64,000 bases of DNA from Catenibacterium mitsuokai (GTDB lineage: Bacteria; Bacillota_I; Bacilli_A; Erysipelotrichales; Coprobacillaceae): the NCBI RefSeq assembly GCF_025148785.1, contig NZ_CP102271.1, positions 1,211,569-1,275,568 on the forward strand. Direction: 5' to 3'. The notes beneath the pieces are model-generated. The model was not told the origin of the DNA. It made no database searches and saw only the letters and a list, made by a program, of their open reading frames with translations. Position numbers and translations under genes: made by a program. Every line of letters begins with the position of its first letter. Position 1 is the first letter of the stretch. Shown here piece by piece: positions 54,911-62,299 of the stretch.

Positions 54911-55050
54911 GTCTTACCAAGCACTGAATTTGGCTAACCAAATTCGCTTGTTAGGGGCTGCCCCTAATACCCCATAAAAACAGGAACACCGCAAGGGTAT
55001 CCCATTTTGCCGTGAAGAACACGGCATACAGAAGAAAGGAGTTTTTAAGA
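54911..55050 (+). other. Intergenic region with dyads, candidate ICE oriT
   Basis: This gap upstream of the mob genes has a perfect 8-bp dyad GAATTTGG-CTAA-CCAAATTC (54926-54945) and a second, AGGGGCTGCCCCT (54953-54965), followed by two similar blocks ending TACCCC and TATCCC. Position and repeats suit the oriT recognised by MobC and the MOBP relaxase. No nick motif is proven. Confidence 0.45.
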
Positions 55051-55203
55051 ATGAATGAGCTTTTGTTTTTTATTATCGGCACAATGCTCGGCGGTCTGGT
55101 CGGCGTTGTGCTGATGTGCCTTTTACAGATAAACAGGCTCTCCCAAAGAGAGGAAGTGGAAAATGCGAAAACGAAATGTGCAGATACTTTTCCGCTTGAA
55201 TGA
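55051..55203 (+). CDS. DUF3789-like small membrane protein
   Basis: A 50-residue protein with one membrane helix (LLFFIIGTMLGGLVGVVLMCLL) and a hydrophilic tail. It matches the short DUF3789 proteins placed before mob genes in Firmicute ICEs. ATG 55051 follows AAAGGAG. The end overlaps mobC by 41 bases. Confidence 0.65.
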   Translation: MNELLFFIIGTMLGGLVGVVLMCLLQINRLSQREEVENAKTKCADTFPLE

Positions 55204-55495
55204 GGAAGAAGCAGACTACCTTTATGACCTTGTCAAACGCTCTGGTCGTTCCAAAGAAGCGTTACTCCGTTCAATGGTCAAAGGGTATCGGCTCTGCGAG
55301 AAGCCAGACCCAGAGTTCTATCAGATTATGCGTGAGCTGTCCACCATCGGCAACCGTATCAACCAGCTTGCAGTTAAGGCAAACGCCCTTGACTTTGTGG
55401 ATACGCCTATGCTCCGTGAGGAAGTGAAAAAGTGGCAGCAGTTCCAGATGGATGTCCGCAAAAAATATCTACTCCCTAAAGGGAAGTCGGACTAA
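55163..55495 (+). CDS. mobC: MobC-like relaxosome protein
   Basis: A 110-residue protein with a ribbon-helix-helix-type start (VQILFRLNEEEADYLYDLVKRSG) and the MobC motif IMRELSTIGNRINQLAVKAN. It helps the relaxase open oriT. GAGGAAG precedes the ATG, and the stop overlaps the relaxase start (TAATG). Confidence 0.8.
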   Translation: MRKRNVQILFRLNEEEADYLYDLVKRSGRSKEALLRSMVKGYRLCEKPDPEFYQIMRELSTIGNRINQLAVKANALDFVDTPMLREEVKKWQQFQMDVRKKYLLPKGKSD

Positions 55496-56907
55496 TGGCA
55501 GTCTGCGAGATATGGGACGTACGTGGCAGGCTCGACCACCCAATCGACTATGCCAAAAATCCAGATAAGACCGCCAATCCGAAATATACCGAAGCTGACT
55601 TGCAGGCTCTCGGAGATGTGATGAAATACGCCACCAACGGCGATAAGACCGAGAAGCAGTTTTTTGTTACAGGCGTAAACTGCGATACCGCAACTGCCAG
55701 AGATGAAATGCTGATTGCCAAAGCCCAATGGAATGATGAAAGCGAGATTGTCTGCTATCACGGTTTTCAGAGCTTTAAGTCTGGAGAACTAACGCCAGAG
55801 CAGGCTCACGAGGTCGGAGTAAAACTTGCCGAGAAAATGTGGGGCGATAGATTTCAAGTGATTGTTGCCACCCACCTTAATACGGACTGTCTGCATAATC
55901 ACTTTGTGGTCAACTCCGTTTCCTTTACGGACGGCAAGCATTATCACGACAACAAAGCGAACCTGCGGCTTCTGCGTCAGCGTTCCGATGAGCTATGCCG
56001 TGAGTATGCTCTGTCCGTGATTGAACACCCAAGCGGCAGGAAAAAGCCATACGCCCTTTATCAAGCGGAGAAGCAAGGACTTCCCACCAGAGATAATGTG
56101 GCAAGACAGGCGGTTGATGAAGCTATCTCAAAATCATTTACGCTCAAAGACTTTGACCGTCTTATGGCGGAAATGGGCTATAAATGCAGTTTTGACCCCA
56201 ACCGCAAATATTGGACGATTATCGGCAGAGGTTGGAAACGCCCCAAGAGGTTATACAAGCTCGGAGAGGATTATACCAACGAGCGAATTATGGAGCGTAT
56301 CCGTGAAAACTCCTACGCCGTAAAGTTTAACCGATTTACCGAGCCGACAAAACAGGTCAAAGCTTATCGACTTAAAGGTTCTTTGTCTGGAGCGAGAAAA
56401 ATCGGGGGCTTGCGTGGGCTGTATCTCCATTACTGCTACAAGCTCGGTATCCTGCCGAAGGGCAGAAAACAAAATTATGCGAAGCTCCATTATATTCTCA
56501 GGGACGACCTTATGAAAATGGACGCTATCACAAAAGAAACAAGGCTGCTTTGCCGCTGTCACATTGACACCGCAGAGCAGCTTTTGTCCTATCAAGGCTC
56601 TTTGGAAACGGAAAAGAATGAGCTGACCGAACAGCGTAAGGAACTTTATTCCCAGAGCCGCAAATTAAGCGGCGAAGAAAAAGAAGCGGTCAAGGCTCAA
56701 ATCTCCGACATTTCAAAAAGGCTTGGCGAAATCAGAAAGGAGGTCAGGCTCTGCGAGGGTATCGCCGCCCGTAGCGGTACGCTCAAAGAAAAATTGCAGA
56801 CAGTGCGGGCAGATGAACAGGAAATTAAACGAAAGGAGCTGATGAAGAATGAACACAGGCGGCGATGCGGCGGAACAAATCGTGAGGATGAGCTTAGAGG
56901 GATTTGA
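55495..56907 (+). CDS. MOBP-type conjugative relaxase
   Basis: The DNA-nicking enzyme of the ICE, 470 residues. The N-terminal segment RLDHPIDYAKNPDKT holds the likely catalytic Tyr19, and the metal-binding motif III is HLNTDCLHNHFVVNSVSF (residues about 126-143). The C-terminal third is a charged coiled coil. It starts within the mobC stop and its end overlaps the pcfB-like gene by 59 bases, giving a tightly coupled relaxosome operon. Confidence 0.9.
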   Translation: MAVCEIWDVRGRLDHPIDYAKNPDKTANPKYTEADLQALGDVMKYATNGDKTEKQFFVTGVNCDTATARDEMLIAKAQWNDESEIVCYHGFQSFKSGELTPEQAHEVGVKLAEKMWGDRFQVIVATHLNTDCLHNHFVVNSVSFTDGKHYHDNKANLRLLRQRSDELCREYALSVIEHPSGRKKPYALYQAEKQGLPTRDNVARQAVDEAISKSFTLKDFDRLMAEMGYKCSFDPNRKYWTIIGRGWKRPKRLYKLGEDYTNERIMERIRENSYAVKFNRFTEPTKQVKAYRLKGSLSGARKIGGLRGLYLHYCYKLGILPKGRKQNYAKLHYILRDDLMKMDAITKETRLLCRCHIDTAEQLLSYQGSLETEKNELTEQRKELYSQSRKLSGEEKEAVKAQISDISKRLGEIRKEVRLCEGIAARSGTLKEKLQTVRADEQEIKRKELMKNEHRRRCGGTNREDELRGI

Positions 56908-57661
56908 GGTTGCCGCAAAACTGACAGGTGCAGGTGCGAAGAATATCGCTGTACTTCTGTATTCCATTCTCAAAGAGGAACAGAAAACCAAAGGTAAAGC
57001 AAGGCTGACAAGTATGCTCCGTTCTGGCAAGGAGCTGAAAGTCTTTACCGTGAAGAATGAGGACTTGAAACGCTTTACGCAGGAGGCGAAAAAATACGGC
57101 GTTCTCTATTGCGTTTTGGCTGACCGTAAGAACAAAGACCCCAATGCGGAGGTGGATGTGATTGCCCGTGCCGAGGACGCATCGAAAATCAGCCGTATTG
57201 TGGAACGCTTCAACCTTGCTTCGGTGGATACCGCTTCCATTGTGACGGAGGTTGAGAAAAGTAAGGATGAAAAAATCGATATGCCAGAGCCAGACATCGG
57301 CGTGCAGGAAAAGGCAGAGAAAGATAAGCTGCTCGACGCTCTTATGGGCAAGCCAACGCAAAAGGAGGAAAACTCTACAGAAAACCCCTCGGTGGCAAAG
57401 ACAGAAAAATCCCCTCCGTCCGAGCCTTTATCCGAGAAGCCAAGCAAGTCCGCAGAGGGGGCTACTATGACTGACAGGAAACCGTCCGTCAAAGAGGAAT
57501 TGCGGAAAATCAAGGAGAGCCGCAAAGAGCAGGAAGCCGACGCCCCTGTTGCCCAGGACAAAAGCAGGGCTTCCGACAGGGCAAAAGGTAAAGTCGGCAA
57601 GACTGAGCATAAGCAGCCACCGAAAAGAAAATCCCCTAAAAAATCGAAAGGAGAAAGATAA
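56849..57661 (+). CDS. PcfB/DUF3801-family protein
   Basis: A 270-residue protein whose first 130 residues are the PcfB/DUF3801 domain (EGFEVAAKLTGAGAKNIAVLLYSILKE). The rest is a disordered Lys/Pro/Ser-rich tail. PcfB of pCF10 connects the relaxase to the VirD4 coupling protein. The gene sits between those two genes here, which agrees. AAAGGAG lies about a dozen bases before the ATG. Confidence 0.75.
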   Translation: MNTGGDAAEQIVRMSLEGFEVAAKLTGAGAKNIAVLLYSILKEEQKTKGKARLTSMLRSGKELKVFTVKNEDLKRFTQEAKKYGVLYCVLADRKNKDPNAEVDVIARAEDASKISRIVERFNLASVDTASIVTEVEKSKDEKIDMPEPDIGVQEKAEKDKLLDALMGKPTQKEENSTENPSVAKTEKSPPSEPLSEKPSKSAEGATMTDRKPSVKEELRKIKESRKEQEADAPVAQDKSRASDRAKGKVGKTEHKQPPKRKSPKKSKGER

Positions 57662-57666
57662 ACAGT

Positions 57667-58530
57667 ATGAGTATTTATGATGTTTTCAGCGGCGGTAATA
57701 AGCCGTATGACAAAGAACAGTGGGCGGCACAGAAACAGGCGGAGCGTAAGGAAGCCTATGAGCTGATTGACAACACCTGTTCGGAAATGGCGGTAAACGG
57801 CGACAGCTTCCGTCAGTATCTTGATGTGCAGGGGCGTTTTGACCGCTACTCCGTTGCCAATGCCGTTCTGGTATCGGCACAAATGCCCGAAGCGACACAG
57901 CTTAAAGATTACGGCAAGTGGAAACAGAGCCGTGTCTATGTGAACAAGGACGCACAGAAAATCACTATCCTTGAGCCGAGTAAAGAATATCTCCGTGATG
58001 ACGGCACAAAGGCGGTATCGTATAACGCCAAAGCGGTCTATGACATTTCCGAAACCTCGGCAAAGGACAGGCAGGAAGCCGCAGAGCCGAAATCAATGCG
58101 TGAGCTTGTGTCCGCAATGATTGACGCAAGCCCCGTTCCGTTTCAGCCTGTTGATGACCTTGAGCTTCCTGCCTATTATGACAGCGAACAGCAGACTATC
58201 TTTATCCGCACAGGCTTGAATGAAGAACAGCTTTTCGTCAGTATGTCAAAGGAGGTCGCTGCGGCGGTTTATGATTTTAAGTACAACGAGAGCCGTAATG
58301 CTTCCGAGTTCAAAGCCTACTGCGTTGCCTATATGGTCAGCTCCCGTTACGGCGTGGATACCAGAGGTTTTAACTTTGACAGACTCCCGAAAGAGTATGC
58401 CGAAATGGAAACGCAGGATTTCAAGAGCGAGCTTGGTTCTATGCGTGATGTTCTGGGCGAGGTGCAGTCGGAAATGTATAAGAGTATGGAAAAGAACAAG
58501 CCTGCCAGAAACAAAGAACAGGAAAGATAA
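57667..58530 (+). CDS. ArdC/LtrC-like DNA-binding protein
   Basis: A 287-residue protein, with residues about 40-110 resembling the ArdC N-terminal single-strand-binding domain (FDRYSVANAVLVSAQMPEATQLKDYGKW). The remainder is less clear and lacks a HExxH metalloprotease site, although AAVYDFKYNESRNASEFKAYC lies where such proteins have their helper domain. It may guard the incoming strand against restriction. AAAGGAG precedes the ATG. Confidence 0.6.
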   Translation: MSIYDVFSGGNKPYDKEQWAAQKQAERKEAYELIDNTCSEMAVNGDSFRQYLDVQGRFDRYSVANAVLVSAQMPEATQLKDYGKWKQSRVYVNKDAQKITILEPSKEYLRDDGTKAVSYNAKAVYDISETSAKDRQEAAEPKSMRELVSAMIDASPVPFQPVDDLELPAYYDSEQQTIFIRTGLNEEQLFVSMSKEVAAAVYDFKYNESRNASEFKAYCVAYMVSSRYGVDTRGFNFDRLPKEYAEMETQDFKSELGSMRDVLGEVQSEMYKSMEKNKPARNKEQER

Positions 58531-58545
58531 TCGGAGGTGCAGCCT

Positions 58546-58743
58546 ATGAAAGAAGAACGATACCACATCGCCCTTGACAGGTACGATAAGAATATCGTTT
58601 TGAATGCCTTAAACACCCTGCGTAATCAGCAAGTCAAGGAGGAACGCCCCACCGACCCTGTTGACGATTTGATAAGCACGGTGGCTCACGCTCCTACACG
58701 AAAGGTAAGGGTTATGCCCTGTAAGTGCCGTGAGGAACGATAG
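58546..58743 (+). CDS. Small conserved ICE protein (paralogue of 27,399)
   Basis: A 65-residue protein similar in layout to the one at 27,399 (ERYHIALDRYDKNIVLNALNTLRNQ at the start, VDDLI and APTRKVR later). CGGAGG precedes ATG 58546. Its end overlaps the virD4 start by 14 bases. Function unknown; it may influence coupling-protein expression. Confidence 0.65.
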   Translation: MKEERYHIALDRYDKNIVLNALNTLRNQQVKEERPTDPVDDLISTVAHAPTRKVRVMPCKCREER

Positions 58744-60523
58744 CGATAAGAAAGCGAGCTTAATCCTTGCACTCTGCGGTATCGTTCCTGTCGTGTGGTT
58801 TGCCCTGCTGACAGCACCTTTTGTCAGCGGCGGTCTGGTAGAGATAGTGCGAAGCCTGCCCCAAGCAATGAATAATCCGTTTTCCGTAACGGTGTGTGAG
58901 GACAGCCTAAAAACTGTCCTTATTTTTCTGCTTGCTTACGGTATGGGTATCGGTATCTATCTCTCCACACGCAGGAACTACCGCAGGCGTGAGGAACACG
59001 GCTCTGCAAAATGGGGCGACGCAGGGGCAGTCAACAAAAAATATCGGGATAAAGACCTGTCAGCAAATAAGCTGCTGACCCAGAATGTTCGTATCGGTCT
59101 GGACGGGAAAAAGCACAGAAGAAATCTGAATATCCTTGTGTGCGGCGGCTCTGGTGCAGGCAAGACAAGGTTCTTTTGCAAGCCGAACGCTATGCAGTGC
59201 AATACCTCAATGGTAATTTTAGACCCGAAAGGCGAAATCGTCCGAGATGTAGGCGGTCTTTTGGAGAAGAAAGGATATGAGGTGCGTGTGCTTGATTTAA
59301 TCAATATGCAAAAGAGCTATTGTTACAATCCCTTTGTGTATCTAAGGAACGACAACGATGTGCAGCGGCTTGTGACCAATCTCTTTAAGGCGACCACGCC
59401 GAAAGGAAGCCAGTCGCAAGACCCTTTCTGGGATACGGCGGCAAGTATGCTCCTGCTATCTCTGGTGTTCTATCTGAAATACGAAGCACCGCCAGAGGAA
59501 CAGAATTTCCCGATGGTAATGGAGCTTCTGCGTGCAGGCGAAGTCCGTGAGGACGACGACAGCTATGTAAGCCCTCTGGACGAATTGTTTGACCGTCTGG
59601 AGATGGTAAACCCAGAGCATATCGCCTTAAAGTATTACAGGGATTACCATTCTGGCTCTGCAAAGACCTTAAAGAGTATCCAGATAACCCTTGCGGCAAG
59701 GCTTGAAAAATTCAACTTGGAGAGCCTTGCAAGTTTAACCGCAACCGACGAGCTTGACCTGCCGAGTTTGGGCGAGAAGAAAGTCGCTTTGTTTGCTCTG
59801 ATACCCGACAACGACACGAGCTTCAATTTCCTTGTGTCGATTTTATACACGCAGCTATTCCAACAGCTTTTCTATCTTGCCGACCACAAGTACGGCGGAA
59901 GCCTGCCCGTGCATTGCCACTTTATAATGGACGAGTTTGCCAATGTTTCGCTGCCCGATGACTTTGATAAGATAGTCTCGGTTATGCGTTCCAGAGGTGT
60001 GTCGGTCAGTATCATTCTGCAAAACTTGGCACAGCTCAAAGCATTGTTTGAGAAGCAATGGGAAAGCATTGTGGGCAACTGCGACGAGTTTTTGTATCTG
60101 GGCGGTAACGAACAAAGCACACACAAGTATGTGTCGGAACTTTTGGGCAAGGAAACCATTGATACCAACACCTACGGAAAGAGTACGGGGCGAAGCGGTA
60201 ACTATTCTACCAACTATCAAATATCAGGGCGTGAACTGATGACACCAGACGAAGTGCGTATGCTTGATAACCGCTACGCACTTCTTTTTATTCGTGGAGA
60301 ACGCCCTGTTATGGACTTTAAGTATGACATCTTAAAGCACCCGAATGTGAAACTGACAACTGACGGAGGTCAGCCGCCGTATATCCACGGTGAACCGACG
60401 CAGGCTGTCGCAACCCTTGTATTTGACAACGCTTTGATGAAGAACGCTGTAAGCGTAAAGCCTGTTAAAACATCTTATGAACTTCTGTCCGAGGAGGACT
60501 TGGAGGAACAATTCAAAATTTAA
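58730..60523 (+). CDS. virD4: VirD4/TraG-type coupling ATPase
   Basis: This T4SS coupling protein of 597 residues links the relaxosome to the membrane channel. Two N-terminal membrane helices (residues about 10-32 and 60-80) precede the ATPase domain, with Walker A CGGSGAGKT (about 138-146), the conserved ILDPKGEIVRDVG and Walker B IMDEFANV (about 399). A GTG start within the previous gene is used (GTG AGG AAC GAT), consistent with tight coupling. Confidence 0.9.
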   Translation: MRNDSDKKASLILALCGIVPVVWFALLTAPFVSGGLVEIVRSLPQAMNNPFSVTVCEDSLKTVLIFLLAYGMGIGIYLSTRRNYRRREEHGSAKWGDAGAVNKKYRDKDLSANKLLTQNVRIGLDGKKHRRNLNILVCGGSGAGKTRFFCKPNAMQCNTSMVILDPKGEIVRDVGGLLEKKGYEVRVLDLINMQKSYCYNPFVYLRNDNDVQRLVTNLFKATTPKGSQSQDPFWDTAASMLLLSLVFYLKYEAPPEEQNFPMVMELLRAGEVREDDDSYVSPLDELFDRLEMVNPEHIALKYYRDYHSGSAKTLKSIQITLAARLEKFNLESLASLTATDELDLPSLGEKKVALFALIPDNDTSFNFLVSILYTQLFQQLFYLADHKYGGSLPVHCHFIMDEFANVSLPDDFDKIVSVMRSRGVSVSIILQNLAQLKALFEKQWESIVGNCDEFLYLGGNEQSTHKYVSELLGKETIDTNTYGKSTGRSGNYSTNYQISGRELMTPDEVRMLDNRYALLFIRGERPVMDFKYDILKHPNVKLTTDGGQPPYIHGEPTQAVATLVFDNALMKNAVSVKPVKTSYELLSEEDLEEQFKI

Positions 60524-60536
60524 GGAGGATTTATCT

Positions 60537-60899
60537 ATGAAGTATTTTAACAAGAAGAACACCCAGAACAAGGAAACCACCAAACTGCCGATGACGGGCA
60601 AGTTAAAAAAGGGATTTCGTCATTACTGCGTGGCGGTACTCGCTGTCACAATGGTACTCGGAACTTCCGTGACAGCCTTTGCTGCCAACGACCCGATTAC
60701 CGTAGTCAACAACCTTTCCGATTTTATCTTCGGTTTAATCCGTGCTGTCGGTATGATTTTGCTCGGCTTCGGTATCGTACAGATTGGTCTTTCGCTCAAA
60801 TCTCACGACCCGTCCCAGAGAGCAAACGGCTTTTTGACCCTTGCAGGCGGCGTCATCATTACCTTTGCAAAAGAGATTTTGACTCTTATCACAGGCTAA
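60537..60899 (+). CDS. Maff2-family small membrane protein (VirB2/TrbC-like)
   Basis: A 120-residue protein with a cleavable-looking signal (AVLAVTMVLGTSVTAFAAND, cleavage after about residue 50) and two further hydrophobic helices. It matches the Maff2 family, found in ICE conjugation operons in the place of a pilin-like VirB2/TrbC. AAGGAGG precedes ATG 60537. Confidence 0.8.
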   Translation: MKYFNKKNTQNKETTKLPMTGKLKKGFRHYCVAVLAVTMVLGTSVTAFAANDPITVVNNLSDFIFGLIRAVGMILLGFGIVQIGLSLKSHDPSQRANGFLTLAGGVIITFAKEILTLITG

Positions 60900-60927
60900 T
60901 ATCAGACAATAAAAAGACACAAGACAG

Positions 60928-60970
60928 AGCTTACGGGGCAGATCCGCTTTGCGGTTTGCTCCGTAAGGCT
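60928..60970 (+). other. Long imperfect hairpin between the Maff2 and virB6-like genes
   Basis: AGC-TTACGG-GGCA...TCCGC and GCGG...TGCTCCGTAA-GGCT form a long imperfect stem with a TTT loop. The tail is ATTTTAAG, a weak terminator. It could reduce expression downstream relative to the abundant pilin-like gene, or protect the 3' end of its mRNA. Confidence 0.6.
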
Positions 60971-60994
60971 ATTTTAAGAACGGAGGTGGTTTAA

Positions 60995-61831
60995 GTGTCT
61001 GATAATTGGGTCGTACAGAATTTAGAAAACGCTCTGAATACTTGGAATGAGAAATTAGCGGAAATATGGCAGCTCGTTACCCAATCTCCAGAGCAGTTTA
61101 AGGGCGGTACGATATGGTCAGTTATCGTCAATATCCACGGTGCGTTGCAGGCTATCGGGCTTGCCCTGCTCGTATTGTTTTTTGTCGTAGGCGTAATGCG
61201 TACCTGCGGTAGTTTTGCAGAAGTCAAGAAGCCCGAGCACGCACTCAAACTCTTTATTCGATTTGCCCTTGCCAAAGGTGTTGTAACCTATGGCTTGGAG
61301 CTGATGATGGCTCTGTTTAATATCGTACAGGGCGTGATTTCCACCATAATGAATACCGTAGGTTTCGGTACAGCAGCACAGACAGTACTACCGCAGGAGA
61401 TTGTAACTGCCGTTGAGGAGTGCGGATTTTTTGAGAGTATTCCTCTATGGGCGGTTACGCTTATAGGGGGTCTGTTCATTACGGTTCTGTCATTCATTAT
61501 GATAATGTCGGTTTACGGACGATTTTTCAAGCTTTACCTTTATACCGCAATCGCTCCCGTGCCGTTATCTACTTTTGCAGGAGAGCCGAGCCAGAGTGTC
61601 GGCAAGAGTTTTATAAAAAGCTATGCCGCCGTTTGTCTGGAGGGAGCAATCATCGTCCTTGCCTGCATTATCTTTTCTCTGTTCGCAGCCACGCCCCCTG
61701 CGGTTGACCCCAACGCTGCGGCAGTATCAATGGTGTGGAGCTATATAGGAGAGCTTGTATTTAATATGCTTGTTTTGGTTGGTGCGGTCAAAATGGCAGA
61801 CCGTGTTGTCCGTGAAATGATGGGCTTGTAA
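60995..61831 (+). CDS. VirB6/TrbL-like T4SS channel protein
   Basis: A 278-residue membrane protein with about six hydrophobic segments and an N-terminal soluble stretch. It includes the conserved YTAIAPVPLSTFAGEPSQSVGKSFIKSY of ICE VirB6-like proteins. GTG 60995 follows GGAGG by eight or nine bases. It forms part of the inner-membrane conjugation channel. Confidence 0.8.
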   Translation: MSDNWVVQNLENALNTWNEKLAEIWQLVTQSPEQFKGGTIWSVIVNIHGALQAIGLALLVLFFVVGVMRTCGSFAEVKKPEHALKLFIRFALAKGVVTYGLELMMALFNIVQGVISTIMNTVGFGTAAQTVLPQEIVTAVEECGFFESIPLWAVTLIGGLFITVLSFIMIMSVYGRFFKLYLYTAIAPVPLSTFAGEPSQSVGKSFIKSYAAVCLEGAIIVLACIIFSLFAATPPAVDPNAAAVSMVWSYIGELVFNMLVLVGAVKMADRVVREMMGL

Positions 61832-61846
61832 AGGAGGTGCAACCTA

Positions 61847-62299
61847 TTGGAAGTCAAGATAAATAAGGAAATCCGTAACTACACGGAAAGTATGTTTTTT
61901 GGACTGTCACTAAGGCAGTTCATTTTTTCTGCCCTTGCCTGCGGCGTGGCTGTAGGTCTGTTTTTCCTGCTCCGTCCGCATTTCGGAACAGAAACCCTCA
62001 GTTGGGTATGTATCTTAGGTGCTTCGCCCTTTGCGATGATGGGCTTTGTGAAATACAACGGTATGACCGCCGAGCAGTTTGTCTGGGCGTGGATTAAGTC
62101 AGAGTTTTTGATGCCGAAAAAGCTGATGTTCCTGCCAGACAATCTCTACTATGAAGCATTGAAGCCTAATATCGAAGCCCGTGAGAAAGGTTTGCCTGTT
62201 GCTCAAAAGAAGCAGAAACGGCAGACGGTGAAGGCAGAGAAAAAGAAACCAAGAAAATCAAAAAAGCGTAAGGAGGCAGACTATGATAAAAACGCTTAG
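61847..62299 (+). CDS. PrgI/VirB3-like T4SS protein
   Basis: A 150-residue protein with the PrgI pattern: a short N terminus (VKINKEIRNYTESMFFGLSLRQ), two membrane helices (residues about 25-43 and 50-63) and a very basic tail. The TTG at 61847 is eight bases past AAAGGAGG. PrgI-like proteins are always next to the VirB4 gene, which starts inside its end. Confidence 0.8.
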   Translation: MEVKINKEIRNYTESMFFGLSLRQFIFSALACGVAVGLFFLLRPHFGTETLSWVCILGASPFAMMGFVKYNGMTAEQFVWAWIKSEFLMPKKLMFLPDNLYYEALKPNIEAREKGLPVAQKKQKRQTVKAEKKKPRKSKKRKEADYDKNA

